DNA of 64,000 nucleotides, taken from Ambrosia x helenae. Taxonomy: Eukaryota > Streptophyta > Magnoliopsida > Asterales > Asteraceae. The notes beneath the pieces were generated by a model, which saw only the letters and a program-made list of their open reading frames with translations, had not been told where the DNA came from and ran no database searches. Where the stretch lies: assembly GCA_030844895.1 (NCBI GenBank), contig CM061234.1, positions 10,695,173 through 10,759,172 of the forward strand. Direction: 5' to 3'. Below, one piece after another: positions 1-10,832 of the stretch. Every line of letters starts with the position of its first letter. The stretch's first letter is position 1. Made by a program: the position numbers and the translations under genes.

Positions 1-817
1 AAAGGGTAAACCCGAAAGGGAAGGACCTCTAACCATGTCATGATTAAACATTATTTCATTACAGTGGCTATTACATATTGGTTGCACGCATTTATTTCTT
101 GTTAAGGTTATGGAAAAGCATAACACCCTAGTGTAAGGTAAATCGATGATTACGGTCCGGAACGCAATCATGGGTTTACAGGTACATGAGGGTGGTGTGT
201 AATTCTATTTAGGCTGTTGGTAGACAATCAGTACGAGTCCAAAGTATCGGGAGTGTGGTGGGTTAGCTGCGGTACACCCTATATATAAGCATAAATGATA
301 CTGCGGGAGCGGACTAAGAGTCTAACCAAGAACCTACCCATAATTACCTCTTCATTAGATAGTTGACTAATAGCTAGCATTTTCGATAGGAACGTTCTTA
401 CGTTAGCTTCAATTCGTCTCCCTAGAGTCTTTCTCTCCACCTATACAGAAAGCACGAACCTTGTATACTCTTACACACTCGATTATTTGGATACTTGCTG
501 CATACTTTAATAACATATAGTCAGAAACCTTTCTAAAGTAGGGGAGACTGCTTCATTAGTACCTCTGCCCCTCACCCGTTACACATTCCCAAAACTTTTC
601 TCATTTAAACTCTCAACTTTCCAACTTTGGATTAACTGTCGAAAGATTTTTTGAAACTTTTACTTTGGTATTAGACAACTATTTTAAATTGTGTCGAATC
701 ATAAAAGATTAAATTTTCTTTAAAAAAAACATAGTTGACTTTTACTACGCCTTTTGTTTCATAATAACCTCCACTTGAAAGAAATTTCGAGACGAAATTT
801 TCTAAAGTAGGGGAGAC
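1..817 (+). mobile_element. 3' internal non-coding end of a Ty3/gypsy element
   Basis: No convincing reading frame runs through this stretch. Its right edge carries a polypurine tract (about 804-816, core AAAGTAGGGGAGAC) directly before an LTR that starts TGTGACAACC. This arrangement, with the preceding GACGAAATTTTCTAAAG, is typical of plant chromovirus-type Ty3/gypsy elements. A second, imperfect copy of the same tract (TTTCTAAAGTAGGGGAGACT) lies at about 531-550, so the end may be locally duplicated. The element's coding part would lie to the left of the window. Family assignment is inferred from the tract and LTR style only. Confidence 0.5.
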
Positions 818-1198
818 TGTGACAACCGTCACCCTTATCTTTCGTCAAATTGACAATAATAACTCTTGAAATATTTCCATTATTGACTCTGCAAGTTCGT
901 CGTTTTCAAATTTAAGTTTAGAGCGAACTAAAAATTTACCATTTATATTTATTATGGGTCGGGTATAAGTTTTAATCAAATGCGTATGTTAAAACGTTGT
1001 TCGTAAAAGAATTTTATAAAATTTTCAAGTTTTATAAAGATTGGGAACTTTTAAGTTAAGTTATATCAACTAGGTTAACTTTTTATAAGAAAATAACTAA
1101 CCAATTCACATTAAACTTAACCTAACTAACTAGAGGGACTAACTTTGCCAACTTTAGAAAGTTCAAAATCTGTTTCCCTTTCCCTGGTACATGCGTTT

Positions 1199-1383
1199 TT
1201 CCGGCCATAAATTCCGGCGACCGGAGCTCGTCTCCGGCGAGTTTGGAATCTCACCATTAATGCGTTTTTTTCCGTTTCAATGGCACCTTTACGTTTCTCC
1301 ATCTGCTCTTAATCAATTATTAGTTTTAATCATAAGTTAAACCCGTTTTAATGGTGTATTAATCGGGTCTTTACTTATAAAAC
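1199..1383 (+). promoter_or_regulatory. CCGGCG word cassette and TATA box of the LTR
   Basis: The words TTCCGGC, CCGGCGACCGGAG and TCCGGCGAG are crowded between 1199 and 1243, followed by TATAAAA at 1376-1382. The order matches the cassette-then-TATA layout in the LTRs at 49741-52521 and 59967-62582. A promoter role is inferred from position. Confidence 0.4.
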
Positions 1384-1775
1384 CGCCGGAACTTTAATGA
1401 CCATCAAGGGAGCGTTTTTTTAACGGATTCGTTATATAAACTACCTGCCATTACGTTTTCTGCAGCAACTAGCGTCCTAAACCCACTAAAAAAACATACT
1501 AATCGTGGCCAAAGCTCTGCAGAATCGGCTCCAAGGCGCGATATGTGTTCTTCTTTTTTTGATTCGTAATCAAGCTTGTAAGTTCTTGTTTTAGTTGCCA
1601 TTTAGTTTCTTCATCATTCCCGATCAAAAGCCCCATATAACGAAGGCCTAATCAGATCTGGATAACACTATTAGATTTAGGGTTAAGGCTAGGGTTCTTT
1701 GAAGCTATTTGGGGAGAAGATGATGAATATTACTAGTATGTTAAATATAAATTTGTTTAAGATAATTACCAAATC

Positions 1776-1872
1776 AGAGTTGTGGTGGAGTGGTTTTGAG
1801 TGCGTTTTATCATCAAAAGGACTCGAGTTCGAGTCCCTGAATATGCAGGTTTTGTGTTTCTTTTTTTTTTTG
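1776..1872 (+). mobile_element. tRNA-derived SINE-like element
   Basis: An A-box-like word TGGTGGAGTGG (1783-1793) and a B-box-like word GAGTTCGAGTCC (1825-1836) are spaced as in a tRNA-type RNA polymerase III promoter. A T-run tail follows at 1860-1871. The sequence does not fold into a complete tRNA with an acceptor stem, so a SINE is likelier than a tRNA gene. No clear target duplication was found. It lies inside the LTR and is therefore the younger insertion. Confidence 0.4.
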
Positions 1873-3542
1873 TACCTCATGTTACCATAATTATCCATTA
1901 CTTTCATATTACTTATATATAAATATATAAACAATTTAGAATAATCATAATAAATCCAATTTCTAGTCAAAAATTATAAAAATTTAGGTGTAGCATCTTG
2001 ACACCCTAAAGAAAATTATCACATTTTTATTTCCTGAAAAATGTCTTATTTTCATATTTTTATTAAATTTATTTGTTTTAACCATATTTAATTAATAAAA
2101 AATTCATTTTTTAATGATTTTACTTTCAAACTTTTTGTGAAACTATTCCTAATCATTATGAACTGAAATAAAAATATTTGGTTCAGAAAACAATTATTTT
2201 ATTGATTTTCCTAATTTTAATCGTTAAAACATAATTTAATCTCGTTAAATCAGTTTTAAATATAAATAAGTTTATATAAATTATGAGAAAATTATGCTAA
2301 TTTGTTTACATCAGAAAATCATCCATTTTCTATAAAACTAATATTTTTGGATCATGTATGGTATTATTAGTCTTATTTACGTTTAATTAGACATAATAAA
2401 ACATTTATTTATTTATACAATTTAAACATCTATTTTATAAATATTTTTCTTATAAAATAGAAATACTCATATGGTTTAATGTCTTAGTTATCTTTTGTGG
2501 AATCATTGTGTAACTCAAAATTATTTATTTATATATTTATGATTATTGTATTATTTTAATTTAGTTAAAGTAACTAACTAAATTATTTTTGTCTTAATTA
2601 TTCAAACGTATTGTTATCTAAATATTCAATAGGTAATAATTATATTATTCAAACCACATATACAACCTTTCGTATATTATTTGTGATATACAACTTTTAC
2701 GTTAACGCGATTTATCATAAAAACTCTAATTCCCCAAATCGACTTAGCAAACCCTAATGCCTTAGACCCTAGATACCTTAGACTTTTTAGACATTTCCTC
2801 ATTAGTATTCTTACACATTATAGGTTGAATTCCTCGGATTCCCATTACTTAGCTCACGACCGCTTAAGTGGATTTTGATCGCTTTCGCAAACTGTGAGTA
2901 TATCTTTCCCCTTTTTTTCTGTCTTACTATTTTGGGGTGACTCATGTACTTACTATCAAGTTTATAATTCCTTTTACTAAAATAGCAATTCTTATGTGTG
3001 TTTGCTTGTGTCATTTTGTGTATCTATGACCTGTCAAATCATTAACCGTTGCGGCCTGGCATTTCAATGAATAGTACTATGGTTTATACCCTTGTGACTC
3101 TGTTGAGAGTCCTCGTCATTGCTGTGTATTACATTACTACTAGCGCATACTATATATATCTGCTTTCTTCTCTTAGGGTTGATTTGACCCGGATACCACT
3201 TGTTACATAATTGCAAACAGTATACGACACATGAATTGCTAAACACTTTTCTACTATATTTATTTAAACAGGGTATGCTCACCAATACAATTTTTGTATT
3301 GACCAAAATATTTTGTACATGTTTCAGGTTGTTTTGAGATGCATTCTTTAAGCTTTCGGATTTATATTTAGATTTTGATTCATTGTATTTCAATTTAGTT
3401 GGCAGTTAGAATCGTTGTATTTCATTTCAATGTAATAAATTATTTAATCAATGTATTCAAATTTGCACTTTAGTCCATGAGCTATTGAACAATCGTCACT
3501 ACGTGACACCTCGATGTTTCCGCCATCGGTTGGGGTGTTACA

Positions 3543-3803
3543 ACGGGGCGCCACCAGAATTGGGCACGGGTACCCCATTACCAGCACGATAACACCGCCG
3601 TCACCTGTGCTGGTAGGGGTCCCGTGAACCAATTTCTGGTTCTTGTTACCGTGCTGGTACAAAGAATCTGTCTTTTTTCTTGACCAATAAATAGTTGCCA
3701 CGATTTTTTCCCTTTGACCGTTTTTATTTTTTAACCGTTTTTATATTTCACCCTACATAAATCATATCTTCACATAAAATTTTACACAACTACATTTTTT
3801 AAT
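3543..3803 (+). other. Upstream region of the ORF at 3804
   Basis: GC-richer start (GGGGCGCCACC, GGGCACGGGTACCCC, repeated CAGCACG/GTGCTGGTA words in both orientations) passing into AT-rich DNA with two near copies of ACCGTTTTTAT at about 3718 and 3739. The two halves of 3560-3660 are partly inverted, which resembles the end of a DNA transposon. No terminal duplication was identified. Confidence 0.3.
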
Positions 3804-4328
3804 ATGGGTGGTAGTAGTATGTTTCCGAATACGTATCGTCGTCGACGACGACGATCATCTCGCCCCGCAACACATCAACCAACTACACACACACCAACAA
3901 CACAACCGACAACACATCAACCAACTACACACCCACCGACTACACAACCTCCCCCCACTTTTGAATATTACGAGCCACAAGATCCTGACGATTTGACCAC
4001 CGAAGAATTGGTTTACGCATATGATTACGTAATAGCTCTAGTACAACTAGGAACAATACGACTTGGAGATTCTATACGAGTGCCGGAACGTGTCAATCCT
4101 CCTATAGTGCGAAACCCACCGGTCCCAGTACAAAACCCGTTGGATGAAGGTTATGAAAATGATTTCGGGGCCGAATACGTAAATAATTCGGATGAAGAAA
4201 TGTATTGCCTGACACCCGAAAGTGAGGGATATCAATATCACTATGAGAGGTCGGACATGCGTGATAGTGATCGTGACGTTTCTTCGCCCGAGTCAATTGC
4301 GTATTTTTTCTTTTTTAGCTATGTTTAA
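3804..4328 (+). CDS. Unrecognised 174-aa protein, Thr/Pro-repeat N-terminus
   Basis: Open frame of 174 codons. Residues 12-20 are a run of arginine and serine (RRRRRRSSR). Residues about 22-51 are a degenerate repeat of T-H-Q-P-T-T and T-H-P-P-T-T. The remainder is acidic and Asn/Glu/Tyr-rich, with two short predicted-helix stretches around residues 65-90. The last residues (YFFFFSYV) come from T-rich DNA, so the true stop may have been lost. There is no signal peptide. Beside it on the other strand lies another coding fragment (4478-4710) separated by an AT-rich spacer with repeated ATTAAAC; such a convergent pair would suit a DNA transposon with two genes, but I recognise neither protein. 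Its status as a live gene is doubtful. Confidence 0.35.
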   Translation: MGGSSMFPNTYRRRRRRSSRPATHQPTTHTPTTQPTTHQPTTHPPTTQPPPTFEYYEPQDPDDLTTEELVYAYDYVIALVQLGTIRLGDSIRVPERVNPPIVRNPPVPVQNPLDEGYENDFGAEYVNNSDEEMYCLTPESEGYQYHYERSDMRDSDRDVSSPESIAYFFFFSYV

Positions 4329-4429
4329 GTAGTATTTTAATTAGGTTTATGTTTAATTAATGTTTTAATTAGGTTAATTATGTTTGTATTTTAAGTGTTA
4401 TTTTTTTAACGGTTAACTTTCATTAAAAG

Positions 4430-4490
4430 TTAAACAACATTAAACATTAAACATTAAACAATACACAACATTAAACATTAATTATTAAAC
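4430..4490. repeat. Short ATTAAAC tandem repeat
   Basis: Several copies of ACATTAAAC in a row between the two convergent open frames. Confidence 0.6.
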
Positions 4491-4710
4491 ATATGGCGCA
4501 ACATTCGCCATGTCGCAAAATGGATGAAGTTAGTCCTGTGTGCATGGTAATAGTCGCGACGCGTGACTTGGATTGCAATGTCTTCTTGAAGATTAGGGTG
4601 CCTTTCCATCGTGGCTTCATAGAGGGCGTTCCATCGGATACACCTGGACCAGAGAGCAATCCACTTGTAATAAGTTTCCGTAAAATACGCTACATCGGCT
4701 TTACCGGTAT
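4478..4710 (-). pseudogene. C-terminal fragment of an unrecognised protein
   Basis: On the minus strand an open frame of about 76 codons ends at TAA (4478-4480). It is rich in Trp, His, Arg and Tyr, with recognisable protein-like words such as YYKWIALWSRC, RWNALYEATMERHPN and THFATW-like HFATWRMLRHM near the end, so it reads as coding rather than random. The frame has no start: on its 5' side it runs into the CCGGTA-rich repeat at 4720, which apparently interrupted it. I do not recognise the family; a transposon-borne protein is the most likely source given the setting. Confidence 0.35.
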
Positions 4711-4719
4711 TACAGTCCT

Positions 4720-5460
4720 GGCCAATGATTTAAAAACCGGTACGTACCGGCCGGTTATACCGGTAATACCGTTTTTCAGAGGGTAGCCCGGTACGAAACA
4801 CCCCGGTATAAAGGCGAAACGGTGTCAAGTTCGTACCGCCGGTAAAATACGGCATACCGGTTTGAACCTTTATACCGGTACAAGGTAAATTTTTGGGTTT
4901 TGAACTATTGATTTGTTTTTGGTTCAAGAAAAGCAAGAAGGAGAACTTCATAATAATGATATAGATAGCATATTTGGTGAGGAAGAGCATGAATCGGCTC
5001 CTCAAACACACTGTTACTTGCTATATATGTTACTTATCTTTGGTAATTTAAGTATATTATGATTGTTATTTCTACTAAAACATCTTATGTAATAATGTAG
5101 GAGATGAAAATAGTTAGGCTCTAATTTTGAGGAAGTCGATGGTAGGGAATTTCATCTTTTAAGCAATTTTGAACTTGATGTATTCAATACTCCAAAGGCT
5201 TATACATCGCCTACACTTTCATTTAAAAGAACATTGTTAAAAAAAAATTGAATACTTTTGGATGATTTTTTATATGGAATAACTTTTGGATTTTCTTTAA
5301 TATGTAATCATTCACTTTTAGATTATATTTTGAGTTCATATTGTAATTTATGGATTTGTAGAGTTAACAAGTCAATCCGGTTGAAGATACAATCCGGTTC
5401 AACCGGTTGAACCATTTTTAAGCCAAATCCGATATGATTTAAAAACCGGTTTTTAATACA
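4720..5460. mobile_element. Decayed hAT-like element with CCGGT subterminal words
   Basis: Dense ACCGGT, CCGGTA and GGTACCG words fill 4730-4880, and AACCGGTT words recur at 5385-5450. The string TGATTTAAAAACCGGT occurs at both ends (about 4728 and 5436). Such repeated short words at the ends are seen in many plant hAT elements. Between them, 4918-5010 and 5130-5260 have coding-like but broken frames (for example FELDVFNTPKAYTSP). No clean inverted repeat or 8-bp duplication could be fixed, so limits are approximate. Confidence 0.35.
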
Positions 5461-5491
5461 TTGGTTGTAGCTCCACTTGTTAAGAGGTCTG

Positions 5492-5858
5492 ATCATGTGG
5501 CCTAGTTGTAAAAGGGTCGGTTCTCTTTCTGGGGGAGCCGGGTTCGATTCCCACGGGAGGCATGTGATGGATACCCCCACCTTTGTGGTGGGGTAGGTGG
5601 TTGGGAAGTGATGGAGAGACCCTTGACCCTTGTGGTCATGGGTTCGACTCCTGATCCCTCCAGGTTTTACCGGTTCACTACTGTCGTGCCTTCGGGCGGG
5701 TTTGTGGGCCGGGTTTTCCCTGGAACAGGAGACGGGTGGGCCGAAGGGCTCTGTCCGTACGGACTAGAGGCCGTCTGAGGCCCCTTTCGGCCATTGGGGG
5801 CCACGTACAGAGTACCCGGCAATACTTTAGTTGATTGTTCAAAAAAAAGAGGTCCGGT
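5492..5858 (+). mobile_element. Dimeric tRNA-derived SINE
   Basis: Two tRNA-like heads occur in a row. The first has TGGCCTAGTTG (about 5499-5509) and the B box GGGTTCGATTCCC (5540-5552); the second ends in another B box GGGTTCGACTCC (5640-5651). A GC-rich body (5690-5820) with GTCCGTACGGAC and GGCCGTCTGAGGCC palindromes follows, then ...CAAAAAAAAG. There is no intact acceptor stem or anticodon arm, which argues against a functional tRNA gene. The two B boxes 100 bp apart suggest a composite of two SINE heads. Confidence 0.55.
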
Positions 5859-7397
5859 CCAACTAGACCATTATAATCTCAATGATAAAATAATGATGAT
5901 AATAAGCAAATGATGCATTTTAACCAATTACATGTCAAATACCCTTTGAAAACCACCCAAGTTAAGCCTGGTTATGACTAGTTTACGCTTTAGGGGGCCC
6001 CAAATGTCCATAAAATATTGTTTTAATTTCACCAAGTTTGATTTAAACCAAACTCAACTTTAATGTAAGCATCGATTTTAAATCCTGTTAGGATGTGTCA
6101 AAAGAAAGGATCTGAAACCTATTTTAAAGGGAAATAAACCGATTCGGTTTGAAATGGTTTCAACGGGTACATTCTCAAACCAATTTCAAATTGTCTGATC
6201 GGTTCAGTTGAGACTGGTTTCCCCTTAACGGTCCCGTTTTCGGTTCGAATGGCTTTGTAAATCAGTTTCGGATCCTGATCCGGCTTTTGTGCATCTCGGA
6301 AAGAAACTACTCAAGAGCATGTTGTTTTTATACATTTGGGCCCGTTCTAAATAGCCAAAACCCATGGACTGGCTTTTGCAATGCTATCATGGGCCTTATA
6401 TCGTACCAAGATTAATAAGATATCTCAAACTTTGTTTGATGAAATAATTAACCATTTAATTAGTCTTTGGTCTTGTGGGTGTCTTGATAGGAAGTGGGAG
6501 GACTTAAGAGTGTACCCATGGTGTATAACAACCCATGCACTCTTAAGCTAACCTAATCCCGCGAGTAGTTATTAGCCCATTTGTGGGTAGAAATACACAC
6601 ACTTAGTGGCTTAATCCTCTACTATCAAAGATCTCATTTAGGGTCAGTACGGTCTTTATACTCGGTCCTGGTGATAAGTCAAGCCTTAATTGTGCGACTT
6701 AGCTTCATTGTCTAAGTGAAAGCGTTGGCGCAAGTTAAGGATTGATGAACCCGTGTTGAGAGAAAACAGACTTTATTTTCTCTCATCATTATACTGCCGC
6801 ACAGTTAATGACAGACCACTCACTTTTGAAAAGGTTAATTGGTTCAAGTAAGGGATGCACGTGTTCTGGTTAGTCACGACTCTTTTATGATATCAAGTGG
6901 TTTCTTGTTCGGTCATGCTCCGGCCACGGCAGGTTGTCCACAAAATTAAGTGATTAGATGTCTTTATTGCAACACTGGGAGGTGGATCATTCGGGGTTGG
7001 GCATACACAGTCTTGAATAGTCTGTTTGTCATTGTTGAGAGGTGAGCTTACAGGTTTGGGAGATCCTCACATTTTAACATGAACACAGCTCAGCTTGCGA
7101 AAACAGTCACCTCTGGAGAATGCTATAGCAACTATGTGTTAAGCATAAGTCGTATCTTAGGTTTCGATACTCGGTACTTTCTATAGTCTATGCTGTGCCC
7201 GATAGTTCCACTTGCCTATCGTGTGGGTTTAGAATTATCAGCAGATATCATTTTATTTTTTTAAATTTAAAACTTTGATAAGTGTTTTAATTTAAAGGTC
7301 TCATTTAATTACCCATTTTCACCGAGTCTTGACACTTCCTTCGGGAAAGTGTTAGTTTTTAAAGGACGTTTAAAAAGACCTGATCCACACGACATCA
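5859..7397. other. Non-coding repeat-derived stretch
   Basis: No open frame with coding character on either strand. GTTTCGG/CGGTTTGAAA words at 6120-6290 resemble subterminal repeats of a decayed DNA transposon. The part from about 6480 to 7390 resembles LTR or untranslated leader sequence in composition but has no recognisable ends. Confidence 0.3.
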
Positions 7398-8020
7398 AAG
7401 CCCAGTGTGAGAACATAGTCTATGAATCGCTGGTACCATGCGCTAGGTGCTTGCTTGAGCCCGTATAGAGATTTCTTGTGTGAACAAACATAATCTGGAA
7501 AGTTACTGTCACGAAAACCCATGGGTTGGTAAATATAAACTGTTTCATTCTAGTTCCCGTGTAAGAACACGTTAGTGACGTCAAGCTGATGGACCGTCCA
7601 CCCCTGAGAGAGGGCAATCAATAGAACCGTGCATATAGTAGCTGTTTTAACGACTGGATTAAACGTCTCACCACAATCAATCCCAACCTGTTGTGTTTGG
7701 CCATCACATACCAAACGTGCCTTATAACGTTCCAACGTCCATAAGACTTGAACTTATGTTTAAATAACCACATGCTTCTAATAACGTTCATGTTAGGTTG
7801 TCAAGGAACTAATTCCCAAGTGTCGTTTCTAATAAGTAAGGGAATCGGTCGGGTTTTTGGGAATGGGAACTATGGTTTGGGCAGTGGTTGAGGTGTGGAG
7901 GTTGAATTGTTGCTTTGATTTGAAAATGCCACTCATGGATCGGGTATGGATGGTTCGTTATGGCGGATTGGTAGGTGGTTGTGTAGAGGTGGCGGGAATG
8001 GTGGGAGAAGTGGGTGTAGC
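7398..8020 (-). pseudogene. Copia reverse transcriptase, N-terminal part
   Basis: The frame 7735-7550 carries ERYKARLVCDGQTQQ and HQLDVTNVFLHGN, both hallmarks of copia reverse transcriptase; continuing toward 7400 the same domain reads SLYGLKQAPSAWYQRF after a frameshift near 7550. Right of 7740 the linker between integrase and reverse transcriptase is visible with several stops. Copia reverse transcriptase copies the element RNA in the virus-like particle; here the domain ends just after DYVLTLGF, before the YVDD active site. It belongs to the same element as the gag-integrase part across the inserted LTR. Confidence 0.85.
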
Positions 8021-8025
8021 TGTAG

Positions 8026-10827
8026 TGTGATACCCCGCAATATCATGTTCTCACTTTAACTGAACTCTAGTTACATTGTATGCATTCTACTTAACTAGGG
8101 CTAGCTAGTTAAGTCACACGTCGCACAGTTATAGGTTAATAACTGCATGAAGTGGTAATTCGGGGAATTACCAGACTATATACATGAGTAGTGAACCTCG
8201 GACGTTGGTGAACGGTGAAATTAGATAATTATGAATTAATTGATTGAGATTGATTGCAATTACGTGCTTCTATGAAACTCTGTGAAACTATGTACAAACT
8301 GTATGTGATTACGTGAACGTAAACCGAAAGCATTAATAAAAATCGTAATGAGTGGACCATTAGGATGGCCGGGGTCTTAACACATGGGGTTACACTTGTT
8401 ATGGTCCAAAATAGCGAAAACATCGAAGAAAACAGGCTGTACAACGAAGCAGGCCACCCGGAGCAGGCCGAGAAGGAGTGAGCGGTCGCGCGCTCTCTCC
8501 GAGCGGCCGCGCGCAGCATCCTGACGCAACTAAACCGACTTAAAACGCTATTAAACAATCTTAAGCCTCATACAACCCCTAAACTCAACCCTAATCGCCC
8601 CCTACTGCCCTTTTACGAAAATATTAACCCCAAACACCTGCTAAGGCGCAAGAACATCGATCGGGAAGCATGGAGAGCATTCGGTTGATTGTTTTGAAGA
8701 GCTTGCGGTATAACATTCAATCTCTTGTGCTTTAATCTTCCTTAATATGTTATAAAACCTTATAACTAAGTTTGTCCAGGTCTGAAACGTTTTCATAAAG
8801 ATTAAAACTTGAGGTTTATAAAGATTGAATGGGTTAAACATAATCTTATGCGATTAGTAATTGATAGGTTGCATGATTATGCATGTTCTTGATGTTTTAG
8901 ACTTCTCGGGTTTATGAATGATGATGTTTATGATGTATCATTAGGGTTTTGATCAGATGTGGCTCTCATTAATGTTGTATGATGATTATTAGGTGTTATT
9001 GATTGATAATATGCAACTAGGGTTTGATATAATTGATGATATTGCATGATTAAAATCTGGACAGAATCTGAATGTTGACTTGTAGGGTTTGTAATAGTTG
9101 TTTTGATCGATTCTTTTCATGAATGGATTGTACATGGTCTTAGCTTTTTAGAATAGGCAAAATCATCTGATTTGGATGTCGTTTGATAGTTTTTGGAATT
9201 TTCTTTGATTAAAGGTCATATAAGATTTTCGGATTAACGAACTGAGTCAACTTTAAACAATCATCACTCGAGTTTTACAAGGAATTAAGTTATGAAATTT
9301 GGAAAGTAGGTTAAAATTGGAATAACTTGGCTTTTCCAAGTGGATTCATCCCGTTTGGATGAATACACTATTTTTGGGAATTTTTCTACTAAACTGATTT
9401 GTTGTGTGTATTTTCTGGACATAGCTGTGTTGTGTGATTTTTCATAATTTTTGTACAAGGTTTTATCACAAACTAAAAATATATATTTGTCCAGTAGACC
9501 CCCTAGAATATTTATTAAAATTTTGGGAGTCTAACTCACTGGATAAGTATTTTTAATAAATTAGTTTTCATGGCGCATAATCTGTCCTAAAAACGCAGAT
9601 TGTGTATTGTAAGTTTATGTGACTAATTGGAGTCCTATGTGGTATGTATTTGACATGTACTTGAATGGGAACTTATATATGATGCATATGAAGTGTAAAA
9701 CTAATGATAACCAACATATTCACCAACGGGTCTGTAGGGTTTACTTATGTAGAATCATTAGGTGTCACTTACACGGTTTTGAACTTTTAAACATCTTGGA
9801 CAAACGGGTTATATGGTGTAATGATATTACACATATACTCACTTAGTATCACATATAATAGGGAGTCGGTAGCACACCCTACTTTGGAAGTTTGGATTAA
9901 TTGCTTGCATACTAAGGTGAGTTTCACTACTCTTTTTTCTCAAAAGCATGTGTCTCGGGTTCGAGACAACTTACTTAACTTTTTCTAGTCCGGTTTGGGA
10001 CTACTACACATCGCAGGGATGCTATGACTCCTTGTGTGGGTCGGGTTTTGCTAGTTTCACACTCCGTGTCCTTGATGAACTAAACTGCACCCTATCACGG
10101 AAGTCCTTCACTATTTACCGAATGAGTTGTCGGGTGGCAAGCGGGTTACTAGTTGATAGCGCTATTAGGTTTGACAAACCTCACACCATGCTGGGAGCCG
10201 GGCGTGTACTACGACCTTAGATTTTATCATTGTTGATAGGCAATGATGGGAGGCAAAAACCAGCTCGCGGGGTGAGTGCATCGTTTGAATAGCAATTCGG
10301 TATATCATTGTTTAGTTATCATGAATGGGTTAGCTACCCTTGGTATGTGAATTGGCTGTTACGAGGTCTGGGAGGCCTACGCTTTTACTTGTTGTTATGT
10401 GGTCTTGGAGACCTACGCTTTTACTTTCATGTTTGGGAAACCTACACTTTTACTTACCTTACTTTGTGAACTCACCAACTTTATGTTGACACACGCTAGC
10501 ATGCTTTTGCAGGTCTCTAGGTTCGGAGCACGATAGGACATGCATCATTGTGTCATGGGTTGTGAACATTATTTAACTTATAAACTTTGCTTTACATTTA
10601 ACGGTTTTATTTTGGGCGCGTTGTTTTGCGCATGTACATAAACGTTTATGTTTGATTTACGCTTCCGCAACTTAACTAAACTTTTGGTAAACGCTAAACT
10701 TGATTTTCAATAACGAACTAAATGGGTTGGGCATTTAGGGTCGTTCTTATGACTTATGGTTATGGGATCCTGGAATGTCACGCGCCTCGCAGTATAAACC
10801 CCGTAGTGGAAATTTGAGGGTGTGACA
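8026..10827 (+). mobile_element. Solo LTR, TGTGATACCCC...GAGGGTGTGACA
   Basis: A 2,802-bp unit with ends TGTGATACCCC and GGGTGTGACA is flanked by a perfect 5-bp duplication TGTAG (8021-8025 and 10828-10832). The flanks are copia sequence on both sides and join cleanly when it is removed. There is no internal domain or second LTR, so it is a solo LTR left by unequal recombination. Its right end (TCACGCGCCTCGCAG...GGAAATTTGAGGGTGTGACA) matches the LTRs at 49741-52521 and 59967-62582, so all are one superfamily. Frames such as 8229-8558, 9619-9846 and 9948-10220 are non-coding LTR sequence. Confidence 0.9.
8455..8525 (+). promoter_or_regulatory. GC-rich word cassette in the solo LTR
   Basis: The words GAGCGGTCGCGCGCTC and GAGCGGCCGCGCGC stand about 430 bp into the LTR, the place where the related LTRs carry their own cassette. 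No clear TATA box follows in this copy. Confidence 0.4.
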
Positions 10828-10832
10828 TGTAG

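Larger units (their letters stand above)
818..3542 (+). mobile_element. Long LTR of a chromovirus-like Ty3/gypsy element
   Basis: The stretch starts TGTGACAACC right after a polypurine tract and ends GGTTGGGGTGTTACA, giving an LTR of 2,725 bp, close to the 2.6-2.8 kb of three other LTRs here with TGTGACACCC...GGGTGTGACA ends. A CCGGCG-rich word cassette lies at about 1200-1243 and a TATA box (TATAAAA, 1376-1382) follows about 560 bp into the LTR, as in the related copies. The rest is AT-rich and non-coding; short open frames at 1404-1601, 1689-1970, 2811-3393 and 3444-3701 show no coding character. A SINE-like element sits inside. No target duplication can be tested because the partner LTR is outside the window. 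Confidence 0.55.

Noticed and set aside
5492..5565. Possible tRNA gene
   Set aside because: A and B boxes are present, but acceptor stem and anticodon arm cannot be formed; the following body marks a SINE.
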